Made by a program: the position numbers and the translations under genes. The notes beneath the pieces were generated by a model. That model was not told the DNA's origin and ran no database searches. It was given only the letters and a program-made list of their open reading frames with translations. From Clostridia bacterium (GTDB taxonomy: Bacteria > Bacillota > Clostridia > Oscillospirales > Acutalibacteraceae), in assembly GCA_017614275.1 (NCBI GenBank), contig JAGACE010000242.1:1-8570 (forward strand): a stretch of 8,570 nucleotides of DNA. The letters run 5' to 3'. Below, one piece after another: positions 1 to 6,107 of the stretch (its first letter is position 1; each line of letters opens with the position of its first letter).

Positions 1-1
1 A

Positions 2-565
2 CTCAACCGGAACGGCACGGCGAAAGCCGACGACTGGACCTATCAGACCGACGAGCCCGACATCTTCGTCGGCGGCGACGTCTACACCGGTCCGAACTTC
101 GCGATCCGCGCCATCGCAGCCGGCAAGGAAGGCGCCGAGTCGGTCCATCGCTACGTCTGGGAGGGCCACAGCTTGACACTCGGCCGTGTCCGGAGAGATA
201 ATTATCATTACCTGGACAAAGACAACATGGTCGTCTCCAGCTATGACCGCGGCATCCGTCAGGTCCCGGGCAAGGATCCCGAAAAGATCAAGTCCTTCTC
301 TGACGAGCGCCTCACCTTCACGGAGGAACAGGTCAAAGCCGAAACGTCCCGCTGCCTGTCCTGCGGAGCCGCTCATGTGGACAAGAAGATCTGCATCGGC
401 TGCGGCCTCTGCACGACCCGCTGCGAGTTCGACGCCATCCATCTGAGCAAACTCCCGGACGAGGAGTGCGCGGAAGGCGTGGTCTACGAGAAGATCATCC
501 CGAAAGTCATCCAGGAAGAGGCAAAGAAAGTCAAACGCCTGGCCATCAAGAAGATCCGGGCATAA
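2..565 (+). CDS. GltD-like FAD/NAD(P)H iron-sulfur oxidoreductase, C-terminal part (partial)
   Basis: The reading frame is open from the window edge, so the start and most of the protein are missing; 187 residues remain. What is seen: near the beginning is the flavin-binding C-terminal signature of the pyridine-nucleotide-disulfide oxidoreductase fold, DIFVGGDVYTGPNFAIRAI (about residues 19-37). After a linker comes a cysteine-rich tail with C118-x2-C121, then C131-x2-C134-x2-C137-x3-C141, a ferredoxin-like 4Fe-4S site without the usual proline after the last cysteine, and finally a lysine-rich end. The family (small subunit of glutamate synthase and its many homologues) moves electrons between NAD(P)H, FAD and iron-sulfur clusters in the cytoplasm; the actual partner here is unknown. 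The tail closely matches that of the 945-aa protein encoded on the opposite strand at 1480-4317, so the two are paralogues. A TTG at 173 lies inside the conserved fold and is not a real start. hypA follows after 15 bp, so the two are probably co-transcribed. Confidence 0.9.
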   Translation, partial: LNRNGTAKADDWTYQTDEPDIFVGGDVYTGPNFAIRAIAAGKEGAESVHRYVWEGHSLTLGRVRRDNYHYLDKDNMVVSSYDRGIRQVPGKDPEKIKSFSDERLTFTEEQVKAETSRCLSCGAAHVDKKICIGCGLCTTRCEFDAIHLSKLPDEECAEGVVYEKIIPKVIQEEAKKVKRLAIKKIRA

Positions 566-580
566 ACAGGAGGAACTCCC

Positions 581-937
581 ATGCATGAGATCAGTGTGCT
601 GAAAAAGGCGGTGGACCTCGCCGAAGAGGCCGCTGCGGAAAACGGCGTCGACAAGATCGCCTATATCACACTGGAAGTGGGAGAACTCTCCGGCTATCTG
701 CCGATCTTCTTTGAGAAGTACTTTGAGATCGTCATCGAGGACCGCCCGATCTTCGACGGGGCAGAACTCCGCATCATCCGCCCGCGGGGCGAGGGGCTCT
801 GCCTGGACTGCTACGCCATGTACAACATCATGGAGCACGAGGGCGCCTGCCCGAAATGCGGTTCCCGGAACAAGAAGGTCCTCGGGGGACAGCAGTTCGC
901 GCTCAAGGACATCGGCTTTATCGAGATGACAGAGTAA
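581..937 (+). CDS. hypA: Nickel metallochaperone HypA (hydrogenase maturation factor)
   Basis: The protein is 118 aa, the usual HypA length. It begins with the Met-His-Glu N-terminus that forms the nickel site of HypA (His2) and has a zinc-ribbon loop with C74-x2-C77 and C90-x2-C93, followed by the typical C-terminal strand GGQQFALKDIGFIE. HypA delivers Ni(II), with the GTPase HypB, to [NiFe]-hydrogenase and, in some bacteria, to urease. The start is fixed by the conserved MHE and by an AGGAGG ribosome binding site (570-575) six bases upstream. It lies 15 bp behind a GltD-like iron-sulfur flavoprotein and has no hypB or hydrogenase gene beside it here. It could equally serve another nickel enzyme such as CO dehydrogenase; the sequence does not decide this. 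All metal ligands are intact. Confidence 0.95.
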   Translation: MHEISVLKKAVDLAEEAAAENGVDKIAYITLEVGELSGYLPIFFEKYFEIVIEDRPIFDGAELRIIRPRGEGLCLDCYAMYNIMEHEGACPKCGSRNKKVLGGQQFALKDIGFIEMTE

Positions 938-939
938 GA

Positions 940-1057
940 AGCCCGGAGCGTGAGTCAAGCCAAAAGCTCCGTCTCGAGGCTTGCCATCCCGAACCGCGCG
1001 CCCCGCAGCACCAGCTGCTCCGGGCTGCCCCCAAGCCTCTCACCGGACTTTTGGCTT
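940..1057. repeat. Nested inverted-repeat element (candidate structured RNA or palindromic repeat)
   Basis: This non-coding stretch sits between hypA and its downstream terminator. An outer stem pairs 957-971 with 1044-1057 (AAGCCAAAAGCTCCG against CGGACTTTTGGCTT, with a single C bulge). After a 4x4 internal loop an inner stem pairs 976-983 (GAGGCTTG) with 1032-1039 (CAAGCCTC), both arms perfect. A small hairpin GCAGC-ACCA-GCTGC (1005-1018) lies inside. A further perfect 10-base pair of arms, 940-949 (AGCCCGGAGC) and 1017-1026 (GCTCCGGGCT), crosses the others and would make a pseudoknot or an alternative fold. I recognise no known RNA family. It may be an mRNA 3' structure, a small RNA, or a dispersed palindromic repeat. 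Confidence 0.5.
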
Positions 1058-1071
1058 TCCCGAATCACACG

Positions 1072-1107
1072 AAAAAAGACCTCAGGAAGTTCCTGAGGTC
1101 TTTTCTT
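1072..1107. terminator. Bidirectional intrinsic terminator between hypA and rpsT
   Basis: A 9-bp perfect stem GACCTCAGG (1078-1086) / CCTGAGGTC (1092-1100) closes a 5-base loop. It is flanked by a run of A on the left (1072-1077) and a T run on the right (1101-1104, TTTTCTT), so it can terminate transcription in both directions. It is 23 bp beyond the rpsT stop codon on the - strand and about 140 bp beyond the hypA stop on the + strand, which fits two convergent units sharing one terminator. Confidence 0.9.
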
Positions 1108-1129
1108 ATGTCCTTATGGAGAGCTGCGC

Positions 1130-1390
1130 TTATTCAGCCGCATTCGCTTTCAGAGTGAGAGCCGACTTTTTGCGGGCAGCGTTGTTCTTGTGAAGAATGC
1201 CCTTGGCAGCGGCCTGATCGATCTTCTTGATCGCGACCTTCACCAGCTCGTCCTTGTCCGCAGCGTTCGTCTCGATGGCGATGTTCGCCTTTTTGATGGC
1301 GGTTTTCAGAGCAGACTTGGTAGACTTGTTTCTCTGAGCCTTCGTGTTGTTGACGAGAACACGTTTTTTCGCAGACTTGATATTCGGCAT
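1130..1390 (-). CDS. rpsT: 30S ribosomal protein S20
   Basis: The product is an 86-aa, strongly basic, Lys/Ala-rich protein starting MPNIKSAKKRVLVNN and containing the family segment AAAKGILHKNNAARKKS, with the usual length of bacterial S20. It binds 16S rRNA in the small subunit and helps its assembly. The reading frame stays open upstream to 1453, but the conserved MPNIKSA start at 1390 with AAGGAGGTG a few bases upstream (about 1397-1405) is clearly the right one. The gene appears to be a single-gene unit, with its own predicted promoter at 1425-1453 and a bidirectional terminator at 1072-1107. S20 is a housekeeping gene and anchors this window to the chromosome. Confidence 0.98.
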   Translation of the reverse strand: MPNIKSAKKRVLVNNTKAQRNKSTKSALKTAIKKANIAIETNAADKDELVKVAIKKIDQAAAKGILHKNNAARKKSALTLKANAAE

Positions 1391-1424
1391 GTAGCGCACC
1401 TCCTTCTCGTTGTTACAGGCAAAT

Positions 1425-1453
1425 ATGATAGCATGGAACCGCCAAAAAAGCAA
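1425..1453 (-). promoter_or_regulatory. Predicted rpsT promoter (extended -10)
   Basis: Read on the - strand, TTGCTT (1448-1453) and TATCAT (1425-1430) are separated by exactly 17 bases. A TGC directly precedes the -10 box, giving an extended -10. The predicted start of transcription would fall near 1418, leaving a short leader of about 28 bases with the ribosome binding site. The -35 box lies inside the hairpin that follows the upstream oxidoreductase gene. This is a motif match only. Confidence 0.5.
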
Positions 1454-1471
1454 TGCTTTTTTGGCGGCTCC
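1435..1471 (-). terminator. Long hairpin downstream of the 945-aa oxidoreductase gene, likely terminator
   Basis: A 13-bp perfect stem, CCGCCAAAAAAGC (1439-1451) and GCTTTTTTGGCGG (1455-1467) around AAT, is extended by GGA/TCC (1435-1437 with 1469-1471) after one A-C mismatch. It starts 8 bases after the stop codon of the gene at 1480-4317. The six-T run is in the 3' arm rather than after the stem, so it is not a textbook terminator, though the inner GC-AAT-GC plus T run could act as one in either direction. Confidence 0.6.
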
Positions 1472-1479
1472 TTCCGGAC

Positions 1480-4317
1480 TTATTTTCCTGTGATCTTATT
1501 GACCTTTGCTTTGACTTCGTTTTTGGCGATTTTCACCGCACGTTTCGCCATGTAGGGGAGGATCGCCTTGGTCATGCCGTCCTCCGCCGTATACATCGCC
1601 GTGTTCTGCGGCATGTCGCGACGGATGCTGATGGCGTCGAATTCACAGCGCGTGGTGCAGAGCCCGCAACCGATGCAGCGGTTCCGGTCGACCGTGGTGG
1701 CGCCGCACTTGAGACAGCGGCCGGCCTCGATGCGGATCTGTTCTTCCGTGAAGGGAAGACGGAGGTCGTCGAAGGTGGCTGTCGCCTCTCCGGGCTTGAA
1801 GCCGGGCGCCTGACGCGGCGCATTGTCGTAGCTGTCGATGTAGATGTCATCCCGGTCGAGTTCGGGGAATTCGCGGAGGTTCCGTCCGAGTTTCATCTGC
1901 TGGCCCTCGTGGACGAAGCGATGCGCGGAGACCTGGAACTCGCGGCCGTCGGCGACCGCGTCGATGGCGAAGCGGGCGCCGTGGTTGATGTCGCCCGCGA
2001 CAAAGATGTCGGGTGTCGCGGTCTGCAGGGTGACAGGATCTGCCACGGCCGTGCCGCCCGGGCGGAGTTCCACGTTCGTGCCTTTCAGCAGATCGCCCCA
2101 GACCGGCGCCTGACCGACGGACATGAGGATATTGTCGCAGTCGACGGTGATGGTGTCGTTCTCATCATACTGCGGCGCGAAACGATGGTTCGCATCGAAC
2201 ACGCTGGTGCATCTCTTGAGGACGAGGCCGGTGACCTTGCCGTTCTTGACGAGGATCTCCTTCGGGCCCCAGCCGTTGTTGACTTCGATGGATTCCTCTT
2301 TTGCCTCTTCCACTTCGTCCTTCGCGGCCGGCATCTCTTCGGGGGACTCCAGGCAGTACATCGCCACAGAATCGGAACCGGCGCGGATGGCGGTCCTGGC
2401 GACGTCGATGGCCACGTTGCCGCCGCCGATGACGACGGTCTTGCCGCTCAGAGCATCGCTCTTCGGGTCGGCGTTGACATTCCGCAGGAAGTCGACGCCG
2501 GAGACGGTGTACTCCTCGTTCGGGAGGCCGAGCGCGCGGCCGGTCTGCATGCCGATGGCGATGCAGAAGGCTTTGTAGCCCTGCGCACGGAGGTCGTCGA
2601 GGGTGATGTCTTTCCCGACTTCCACGCCGTACTTGAATTCCGCGCCCATGGCTTCGATGACGGCGATCTCTGCGTCGATGATGCTCTTGTCCAGACGATA
2701 GGTCGGGATGCCGTAGCGGAGCATGCCGCCGGGCTTGTCTTCCTTCTCAAAGACCGTGACGTCATAGCCGTTGAGGCGGCAGTAGTAAGCGGCGGAGAGT
2801 CCGGCGGGGCCGGCGCCGATGACGGCGACTTTGAAGTCCTCGCCCCACTCGGCCATATAGTCGTTCCCGCACTCGGGGATGTAGCGGTTCTCTTCCTTCA
2901 GCTCGAGGCCGGCGACGAACTTCTTGATCTCGTCGATGGCCACCGGGCGGTCGAGGGTGCCGCGGGTGCATCGCTCTTCGCATTTGCGGTTACAGATGGC
3001 GCCGCAGATGGCGGGCAGCGGGTTGTCCTGCTTGATGAGCTTCAGGGCGTCCAGATAACGGCCTTCGCCGGCCATGTTGATGTAACCCTGGACCGCGATG
3101 TGGGCGGGACAGGCGCCTTTACAGGGCGATGTGCCGGTCTCGTAGGTGTTGATCTTGCCGTCGTCCCGGTAATTGTGGTTCCATTTGTCGGGGCCCCACG
3201 GGGTCTCGTCCGGCAGAGGAGTCTTCGGATACTCGACCTGCGTGCCGTCCGCTCTGGGGAGCTTCTGGCCGAGTTTGGCGGCGCCGACCGGGCAGACTTC
3301 AACGCACTTGCCGCAGGCGACACACTTGTCCTTGTCGACGTGCGCGCGGTAGGCGGAGGCGGACATGTTCGGCGTGTTGAAGAGCTGCGAAGTCTTCAGC
3401 GCGTTGCAGGTGGTGTTCGGGCAGTTGCAGATGCCGACGATCTTGTCGGGGCCGTCGAGATTGGTGATCTGGTGGACGAAGCCGCGTTTTTCCGCGTTCT
3501 CGAGGACTTCCATGACGTCCTCATAGGAGCAGTAATACGCGTCCTTGCCGGTCTCGACCAGGTACTCTGCCATATCGCCGACCGCGATGCAGTAGTAGTC
3601 TTCCACGTCGCCCGCGCCTTCGCCGCGGATGCGCTGCTGACGCCGGCAGGAGCAGACGTCGAGGCAGTACTTGTCATACTTCTTGAGCCAGTAGCTGAGC
3701 CGCTCCTTGTCGATGGCGGTGCTGCTGCCGTCGAGCGCCTTTTCGACGGGGATGACATGCATGCCGAGCCCGCCGCCGCCGGGAGGTGCGAACCGCGCCG
3801 CTTTGCCGACGGGGACCATGGAGGCGTAGTGGAAGAACGTAGCGATCTCCGGATGCTCGTCCATGAGCTTGCCGGTCATCAGCATGTACTCGCCGGAGCC
3901 GACGACCCACTTCGGCACGAAGTACTGTTTCTCGTGGGCGGGGTTCTCCCGGTCGAACTCGATGAGGCCGTACGTGCAGATCTCCTCCGCCGCTGCCCGG
4001 GCGGCTTCCACGCTCATCCCGTTGCGTTCGGCGATCTGTTCCGCCGTGAACTTGTTGACACGCTTCTTCTCAAAGCTCAGCATGAACTTCAGCTGTTCCT
4101 TGTCCAGAAGGTGGTCGAGGAGCCAGACCTGCGGATCCCATTCCGGATGGATCTTCGCGTGGAAGTTGTCGATGTCGATGTCATCGGTGATCATGCGGAC
4201 CAGCTTCAGGATGAGCTCTTCCTTCTCTTTGTCTTCGACCTTGTAATCGGTCGGCAGATAGTCGTTGTCGCACCAAAGATAGTCTTTGAATGCTTCCGGG
4301 GTGGGTAACGTTCTCAT
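1480..4317 (-). CDS. Multidomain iron-sulfur flavoprotein: 4Fe-4S modules fused to GltD-like FAD/NAD(P)H oxidoreductase
   Basis: The protein has 945 aa; GltD alone is about 450-500. Domain order as seen: (1) an N-terminal part, about 1-200, with a helix-turn-helix-like stretch near 88-120; (2) a cysteine module with C218, C222-x-C224, a VHQ near 281-283 and C297-x-C299-x4-C304, resembling the CxC/ICNC-type domains of anaerobic iron-sulfur proteins; (3) a ferredoxin site C332-x2-C335-x2-C338-x3-C342-P; (4) the GltD-type cysteine domain (C399, C403, C438, C442, C446, C450); (5) an FAD Rossmann motif GAGPAG (501-506), an NAD(P)H motif GGGNVA (631-636) and an AGD flavin motif near 774-776; (6) a C-terminal cluster C868-x2-C871 and C881-x2-C884-x2-C887-x3-C891. 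It probably carries electrons between NAD(P)H and ferredoxin-like partners in the cytoplasm; the substrate is unknown. No large GltB subunit is nearby, so glutamate synthase activity is unlikely. The start at 4317 has AAGGAGGT upstream; an open extension to 4359 lacks support. It may be transcribed with the sugar genes upstream. Confidence 0.9.
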   Translation of the reverse strand: MRTLPTPEAFKDYLWCDNDYLPTDYKVEDKEKEELILKLVRMITDDIDIDNFHAKIHPEWDPQVWLLDHLLDKEQLKFMLSFEKKRVNKFTAEQIAERNGMSVEAARAAAEEICTYGLIEFDRENPAHEKQYFVPKWVVGSGEYMLMTGKLMDEHPEIATFFHYASMVPVGKAARFAPPGGGGLGMHVIPVEKALDGSSTAIDKERLSYWLKKYDKYCLDVCSCRRQQRIRGEGAGDVEDYYCIAVGDMAEYLVETGKDAYYCSYEDVMEVLENAEKRGFVHQITNLDGPDKIVGICNCPNTTCNALKTSQLFNTPNMSASAYRAHVDKDKCVACGKCVEVCPVGAAKLGQKLPRADGTQVEYPKTPLPDETPWGPDKWNHNYRDDGKINTYETGTSPCKGACPAHIAVQGYINMAGEGRYLDALKLIKQDNPLPAICGAICNRKCEERCTRGTLDRPVAIDEIKKFVAGLELKEENRYIPECGNDYMAEWGEDFKVAVIGAGPAGLSAAYYCRLNGYDVTVFEKEDKPGGMLRYGIPTYRLDKSIIDAEIAVIEAMGAEFKYGVEVGKDITLDDLRAQGYKAFCIAIGMQTGRALGLPNEEYTVSGVDFLRNVNADPKSDALSGKTVVIGGGNVAIDVARTAIRAGSDSVAMYCLESPEEMPAAKDEVEEAKEESIEVNNGWGPKEILVKNGKVTGLVLKRCTSVFDANHRFAPQYDENDTITVDCDNILMSVGQAPVWGDLLKGTNVELRPGGTAVADPVTLQTATPDIFVAGDINHGARFAIDAVADGREFQVSAHRFVHEGQQMKLGRNLREFPELDRDDIYIDSYDNAPRQAPGFKPGEATATFDDLRLPFTEEQIRIEAGRCLKCGATTVDRNRCIGCGLCTTRCEFDAISIRRDMPQNTAMYTAEDGMTKAILPYMAKRAVKIAKNEVKAKVNKITGK

Positions 4318-4365
4318 AGAATACCTCCTTATGCAGTTTTCTTTTCCCAAAATCATCAACTGTCG

Positions 4366-4392
4366 CGGTCCCTCCGGTCGGAACGGGACCGG
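4366..4392 (-). other. Hairpin in the 86-bp gap between the GH13 gene and the oxidoreductase gene
   Basis: Two overlapping stems compete for the same arm: CGGTCCC (4366-4372) with GGGACCG (4385-4391), or CCGGTC (4374-4379) with GACCGG (4387-4392). On the - strand no T run follows directly, so this is at best a weak or partial terminator for the GH13 operon and may allow read-through into the oxidoreductase gene. I found no convincing promoter between it and the oxidoreductase start. Confidence 0.35.
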
Positions 4393-4403
4393 CCGCCACA
4401 GTA

Positions 4404-6086
4404 TTATTTCTGCAGGTAGACCCTGGTCTCATAGGGACGCAGGATGCATTTGTCCGACTTCACCGGCGCGTCTTTGTAGTTGCTGAGGAGCAGCTCGGCT
4501 TTCTTCAGTTTGAAGCCCTTCGGCGCCTCGAAGGTCGTTTTGCCGTCGTGGAAGGACGTGACGACCAGGGCGGTCGAACCTTTCAGGGTCCGCTCGTAGG
4601 CGAACACCTTTTTGTTCTTTCGGTCGATCTCTCTGTAGTCGCCTTTGACCAGGACGGGGTTCGCTTTCCGGACCTCGAACAGTTTCCTGTAGTAGTTCAG
4701 GATGGAGTCGGGGTCTTTGGCTTCGGTGTCCCGGTTGATGCGCTTGTAGTTCTTGTTGACGGAGAACCAGGGCGTGCCGGTGGTGAAGCCGGCGTTCTTC
4801 TTTTTGCTCCACTGGACCGGGGTGCGGGCGTTCTCGCGGCTCGTCTTGTTGGCGACCTTCAGATAGAAGCGGTCGGTGAAGCCGAGCTTCTTGAAAAGTT
4901 TTGCGTTGTTGAACGTGACGACGTCCTTGAAGTCGTCCAGACTCTTCAGCCGGTTGTTCAGCATGCCGAGTTCCTGGCCCTGGTAGACGAAGGGCGTGCC
5001 CTGCAGCAGGTAGGTGCAGGTGGCCAGGGCCTTGCCGCTCTCCTTCCAGTACTTCTCCGAGCCGTAGCGGGAGATGACGCGCGGGTGGTCGTGGTTCTCG
5101 ATGTACAGGCAGTTCCACGCCTTCCCGTTGAGATTCTCCTGCCAGGAGGACAGGGCCTTCTTGAAACGGCGCAGGGAGAAGGGGAGGTGGATGGTATCTG
5201 TCATGAAGCAGTCGGCGTTCATGTGGTCGAAGGTGATCATCATGTCGAAGACCTTGTCCCTGCCGACCGTGAACTTCAGCGCGTCCTTGGCGCCGGTCAT
5301 GGGGGACTCGGCCACCTGGATGCAGTCGTACTCATCGGCCACGGAGCGGTACTCCTTCAGGTACTCCATGAGGTGGGGCCCCTTGTTGTAGTGTTCGATG
5401 CCCGCGGCGATCGGAAGGGGGAAGCCGTTGGGCAGGCCCTCCCGCTTCGAGATGAACGTGATGACGTCCTCCCGGAAGCCGTCGACGCCCAGGTCCAGCC
5501 AGAAGCGCATGATGTTCTTGACTTCCTCGCGGACCTTCGGGTTGTCGTGGTTCAGGTCCGGCTGCTTTTCCGCGAACACGTGGAGGTAGTACTGGTCCAC
5601 CGACTCCACGTATTTCCAGGCGCCGCCCTCGAACAGAGAGATCCAGTTGTTGGGGGGCTGCCGGTTGCCGTTTTTATCATATTTCGGGTCCCGCCAGATG
5701 TAGTAGTCGTGGTAGGGGTTCTCGCGCGATTTGCAGGCCTCCCGGAACCACTCGCACTCGTCGGAGGAATGGTTGACCACGAGGTCCATGAAGACCTTCA
5801 TGCCCCGGCTGTGGGCCTCGTCCAGGATCTTTTTGAACAGGTCCAGATCGCCGTACTCGGGGTTGATGTCGTAGTAGTCCGCGATGTCGTAGCCGTAGTC
5901 CGCCTGGGGCGACGGATAGATGGGGGAGAACCAGATGGCGTTGCAGCCGAGGGAGCGGATGTAGTCCAGCTCCTCCAGCACGCCCCAGAGGTCCCCGATG
6001 CCGTCCCCGTTGCCGTCCTTGAAGGAGCGGCACCAGATCTGATAGACGACGAGGTCTTTGTACCAACTGTTGTCGAAATGTGCCAT
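4404..6086 (-). CDS. GH13 alpha-glucosidase, oligo-1,6-glucosidase-like
   Basis: The 560-aa protein has the length and layout of GH13 subfamily 31 enzymes: an (alpha/beta)8 barrel from the N-terminus and a beta-sandwich at the C-terminus (from about 480). Visible motifs are the calcium-loop-like DGNGDGIGDL (24-33), region I DLVVNH (101-106), region V QPDLN (175-179), region II DGFREDVI (202-209) with nucleophile D207, the acid/base E260 in VAES, and region IV ENHDHPR (330-336) with D333. Val208 directly after the nucleophile is known in this subfamily to favour alpha-1,6 bonds such as isomaltose and panose, while Ala or Thr favours alpha-1,4. There is no signal peptide, so it acts in the cytoplasm on imported oligosaccharides. 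The start is supported by AAAGGAG about 8 bases upstream. It follows the DUF2804 gene by 21 bp, so the two form an operon. Related options are dextran glucosidase or trehalose-6-phosphate hydrolase; sequence alone does not exclude them. Confidence 0.92.
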   Translation of the reverse strand: MAHFDNSWYKDLVVYQIWCRSFKDGNGDGIGDLWGVLEELDYIRSLGCNAIWFSPIYPSPQADYGYDIADYYDINPEYGDLDLFKKILDEAHSRGMKVFMDLVVNHSSDECEWFREACKSRENPYHDYYIWRDPKYDKNGNRQPPNNWISLFEGGAWKYVESVDQYYLHVFAEKQPDLNHDNPKVREEVKNIMRFWLDLGVDGFREDVITFISKREGLPNGFPLPIAAGIEHYNKGPHLMEYLKEYRSVADEYDCIQVAESPMTGAKDALKFTVGRDKVFDMMITFDHMNADCFMTDTIHLPFSLRRFKKALSSWQENLNGKAWNCLYIENHDHPRVISRYGSEKYWKESGKALATCTYLLQGTPFVYQGQELGMLNNRLKSLDDFKDVVTFNNAKLFKKLGFTDRFYLKVANKTSRENARTPVQWSKKKNAGFTTGTPWFSVNKNYKRINRDTEAKDPDSILNYYRKLFEVRKANPVLVKGDYREIDRKNKKVFAYERTLKGSTALVVTSFHDGKTTFEAPKGFKLKKAELLLSNYKDAPVKSDKCILRPYETRVYLQK

Positions 6087-6107
6087 TGCGGGGTCTCCTT
6101 TACCGTC

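Noticed and set aside
938..1129. Mobile element (MITE or IS remnant) in the hypA-rpsT gap
   Set aside because: No target-site duplication or transposase remnant is visible, so it is reported only as an inverted-repeat element.
856..1158. Short + strand frames through the hypA 3' end and the gap up to rpsT
   Set aside because: They lack a ribosome site, cross the terminator stem and have no family resemblance; the gap shows inverted repeats instead of coding signal.
1391..1453. Upstream-extended start for S20
   Set aside because: The extension would cover the ribosome binding site and predicted promoter; the conserved S20 N-terminus begins at 1390.
1453..4308. A 951-codon open frame on the + strand opposite the large oxidoreductase gene
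   Set aside because: The translation is low-complexity (Val/Asp/Ala/Gly/Arg-rich) with no recognisable domain, while the opposite strand encodes a clear multidomain protein. It is a by-product of G/C-ending codons.
1480..4317. Calling the 945-aa protein glutamate synthase small subunit (gltD)
   Set aside because: It is about twice the GltD length, carries extra iron-sulfur modules and has no gltB neighbour, so only the fold is asserted.
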